Positions 62,636-64,000 of a DNA stretch of 64,000 nt are shown piece after piece. Where the stretch lies: assembly GCA_023212695.1 (NCBI GenBank), contig JALCCG010000054.1:34661-98660 (forward strand), read 5' to 3'. A program made the translations under genes and the position numbers. The notes beneath the pieces are model-generated. The model did not search any database and was not told where the DNA came from. It saw only the letters and a list, made by a program, of their open reading frames with translations. Within the stretch, counting starts at the first letter, position 1; the number at the start of each line of letters is the position of its first letter. This DNA is from Sporisorium sorghi (Eukaryota > Basidiomycota > Ustilaginomycetes > Ustilaginales > Ustilaginaceae).

Positions 62636-63056
62636 ATGAGGTAAGCGCTCGAAGATCATTGCTGATGCATCCTGTTTCGTCCCACAACATCCAGGCACTG
62701 ACACCTTCGTACTCCCCTCCAACAGCCAATACGTCAACGTACCAAAGTCCGAACTGGACCAATCCCAGATCCGAGAGCTCGAACAGTACGAGATCTCCCA
62801 GGGGCCCCTCTCTGTGCTCCAGCAATCCGTTCGCAACCATACTCAAATCCTCATCGCACTGCGCAACAACAAGAAGCTCCTCGCAAGAGTCAAGGCCTTT
62901 GACCGTCACTCGAACATGGTCCTCGAAAACGTAAAGGAGATGTGGACAGAGGTGCCCAAGGGCAAAGGCAAGAAGCCGGTCAACAAGGATCGCTTCATCT
63001 CCAAGATGTTCCTTCGCGGCGATTCGGTTGTTCTCGTTCTGCGAAACACTGCTTAG
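62636..63056 (+). CDS. SMD2: Sm protein SmD2, 111 aa
   Basis: Exon 1 contributes only ATGAG (62636-62640); the intron 62641-62725 has GTAAGC, a CACTGAC branch and an AACAG acceptor, and exon 2 runs 62726-63056. SmD2 is a core subunit of spliceosomal U1, U2, U4 and U5 snRNPs. Seen: [20 protein letters not shown] (N-terminal helix), the Sm1 motif ([37 protein letters not shown]), a basic loop ([12 protein letters not shown]) and the Sm2 motif ([17 protein letters not shown]). Length fits the family (about 110-118). Confidence 0.94.
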
Positions 63057-63855
63057 ATGGCAGCTGCATCAGCAACCACAAAAGCATGACCAAGGCCTCT
63101 TTCGAACAGCTTACTCCGACAAGATACCCCCTCGAACTCGTTTCAGAAGCATCGGTAGCAGCTCGCAAGACGTACGGTCATTGGTGCAACTCAGCAGTTC
63201 AGCACTGGCGACTGCAGACTTGCCCATCGGCCCCCACTTCAGCACACTTCAACACACAACTGTAGCACTGTATCACTATTGCAATTCGATCCATCCACAC
63301 ATTCCGACGGAATGCGCACGCCACAAGGCAGACATTGGGCATGCCAGAATGAAACATCGTCGGTTTGCCCCCCTTTCACTCTGGATCCGAAGCCGACCAT
63401 TCCTGCTCATCACATGACCCCGGCGGTCGCTCCAAGGTGAGAACGGGTCGACAATGTGCCCACACACTTCTTTCGATGCAAGGCTCTACAGCACCTGGTG
63501 CATGCGCATGCGATCGGTGTTTGACCACGTCTCGAAACCCTTTTCCGCGGTATTATCGACTCTCTGGCTGATGTCGGGCACCGCATCGGCCCGACTTTTT
63601 CTTGTTCACGTCGGCTTACGAAGGACGCCGAGCCAGGGCGGTGTCGAGTATCAACGTCAATGCCGGCCGTTGTAGAGGACGAAGTCCAGGTCCCCGCCCA
63701 TTGTCACACCACGAGTCGTCGCTGTTCGCGGTGGGGGTGAACGGTTCTCACGCAAGGGTGGGCCGCTCGGGCTGCCACTTCCCGGGTGGATGTGATGAAA
63801 CAGGGTGGTGCACCAACCACGGGGCGCCGTTTGTACCCACACGCAATCCCACTTC

Positions 63856-63887
63856 CCACCACGCTGCCCTGACTCGATAGCGTGGTG

Positions 63888-63888
<1 letters not shown>
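63856..63888 (+). repeat. 10-bp perfect inverted repeat, 13-nt loop
   Basis: CCACCACGCT at 63856-63865 pairs with AGCGTGGTGG at 63879-63888, directly before the A run. Confidence 0.85.

Positions 63889-63889
<1 letters not shown>

Positions 63890-63939
<50 letters not shown>
63890..63939 (+). repeat. A50 homopolymer
   Basis: Fifty consecutive A following the stem-loop; ACCAACC occurs at 63812-63818 and again at 63939-63945. Confidence 0.9.
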
Positions 63940-63941
<2 letters not shown>

Positions 63942-64000
63942 AACCCCCCAACCTAGCCGCCCGTTTTTTCTTTTTTTTTCTCGTGCAAAAAACACAACGG

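Larger units (their letters stand above)
63057..64000. other. gene-free end of the window
   Basis: No coding signal. Contains a stem-loop (63856-63888), A50 (63890-63939), a C-rich patch and a T-rich patch (63964-63980). Confidence 0.5.

Overview
The window reads as nuclear DNA of a smut fungus (Ustilaginales, Basidiomycota). Coding sequence is GC-rich. Introns are mostly 60-200 nt with GTRAGT donors and CTRAY branch points. Neighbouring genes lie head-to-head or tail-to-tail about 100-800 nt apart. The gene set is a eukaryotic housekeeping set, and the G1 cyclin resembles Ustilago maydis Cln1. No bacterial, plasmid, CRISPR or intact viral features were seen.

Layout. 1-7131: two adjacent minus-strand Zn2Cys6 transcription factors, the first cut by the window edge, the second with 12 exons that split its zinc cluster over tiny exons. 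8091-12653: an ACSF2-like acyl-CoA synthetase and, divergently, cytochrome c oxidase subunit COX4. 12950-16139: a disturbed block holding a small CHZ1-like histone chaperone, the C-terminal half of a glutathione S-transferase fused at a breakpoint to an orphan reading frame, and a MAPEG gene without a recognisable first membrane segment. 16685-32389: PYM, an unrecognised protein, ribulose-5-phosphate 3-epimerase, a tricalbin/Mug190-like SMP-C2 protein, the nucleoporin Nup84/Nup107, TFIIB and an Svf1-family protein. 32586-37153: homoaconitase LYS4 and G1 cyclin CLN1. 37154-43704: a 6.5 kb stretch with no convincing gene, holding long G and C runs. 43705-63056: a LYAR-ESF2 fusion, mitochondrial GatB, a threonine aldolase-Pcc1 fusion, proteasome RPN2, checkpoint clamp HUS1, ESCRT-I VPS28, a HERP-like ERAD protein, cytosolic glutamyl-tRNA synthetase and SmD2. 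63057-64000: gene-free, ending in a stem-loop followed by 50 A.

The genes do not form one pathway. Themes that recur are translation and tRNA (GatB, GUS1, Pcc1, PYM), ribosome and RNA processing (LYAR-ESF2, SmD2), mitochondrial metabolism (COX4, LYS4, acyl-CoA synthetase) and protein quality control (RPN2, HERP-like, VPS28).

The most striking items are two single-exon fusions. One joins L-threonine aldolase to the KEOPS subunit Pcc1, whose complex makes a threonine-derived tRNA modification. The other joins a LYAR zinc finger to the ESF2/ABT1 RRM protein. Also notable are 18-nt and 10-nt exons inside a zinc cluster, and a chimeric breakpoint within a GST gene. Coordinates of spliced genes rest on splice signals and frame continuity read by eye; no transcripts or database searches were available.
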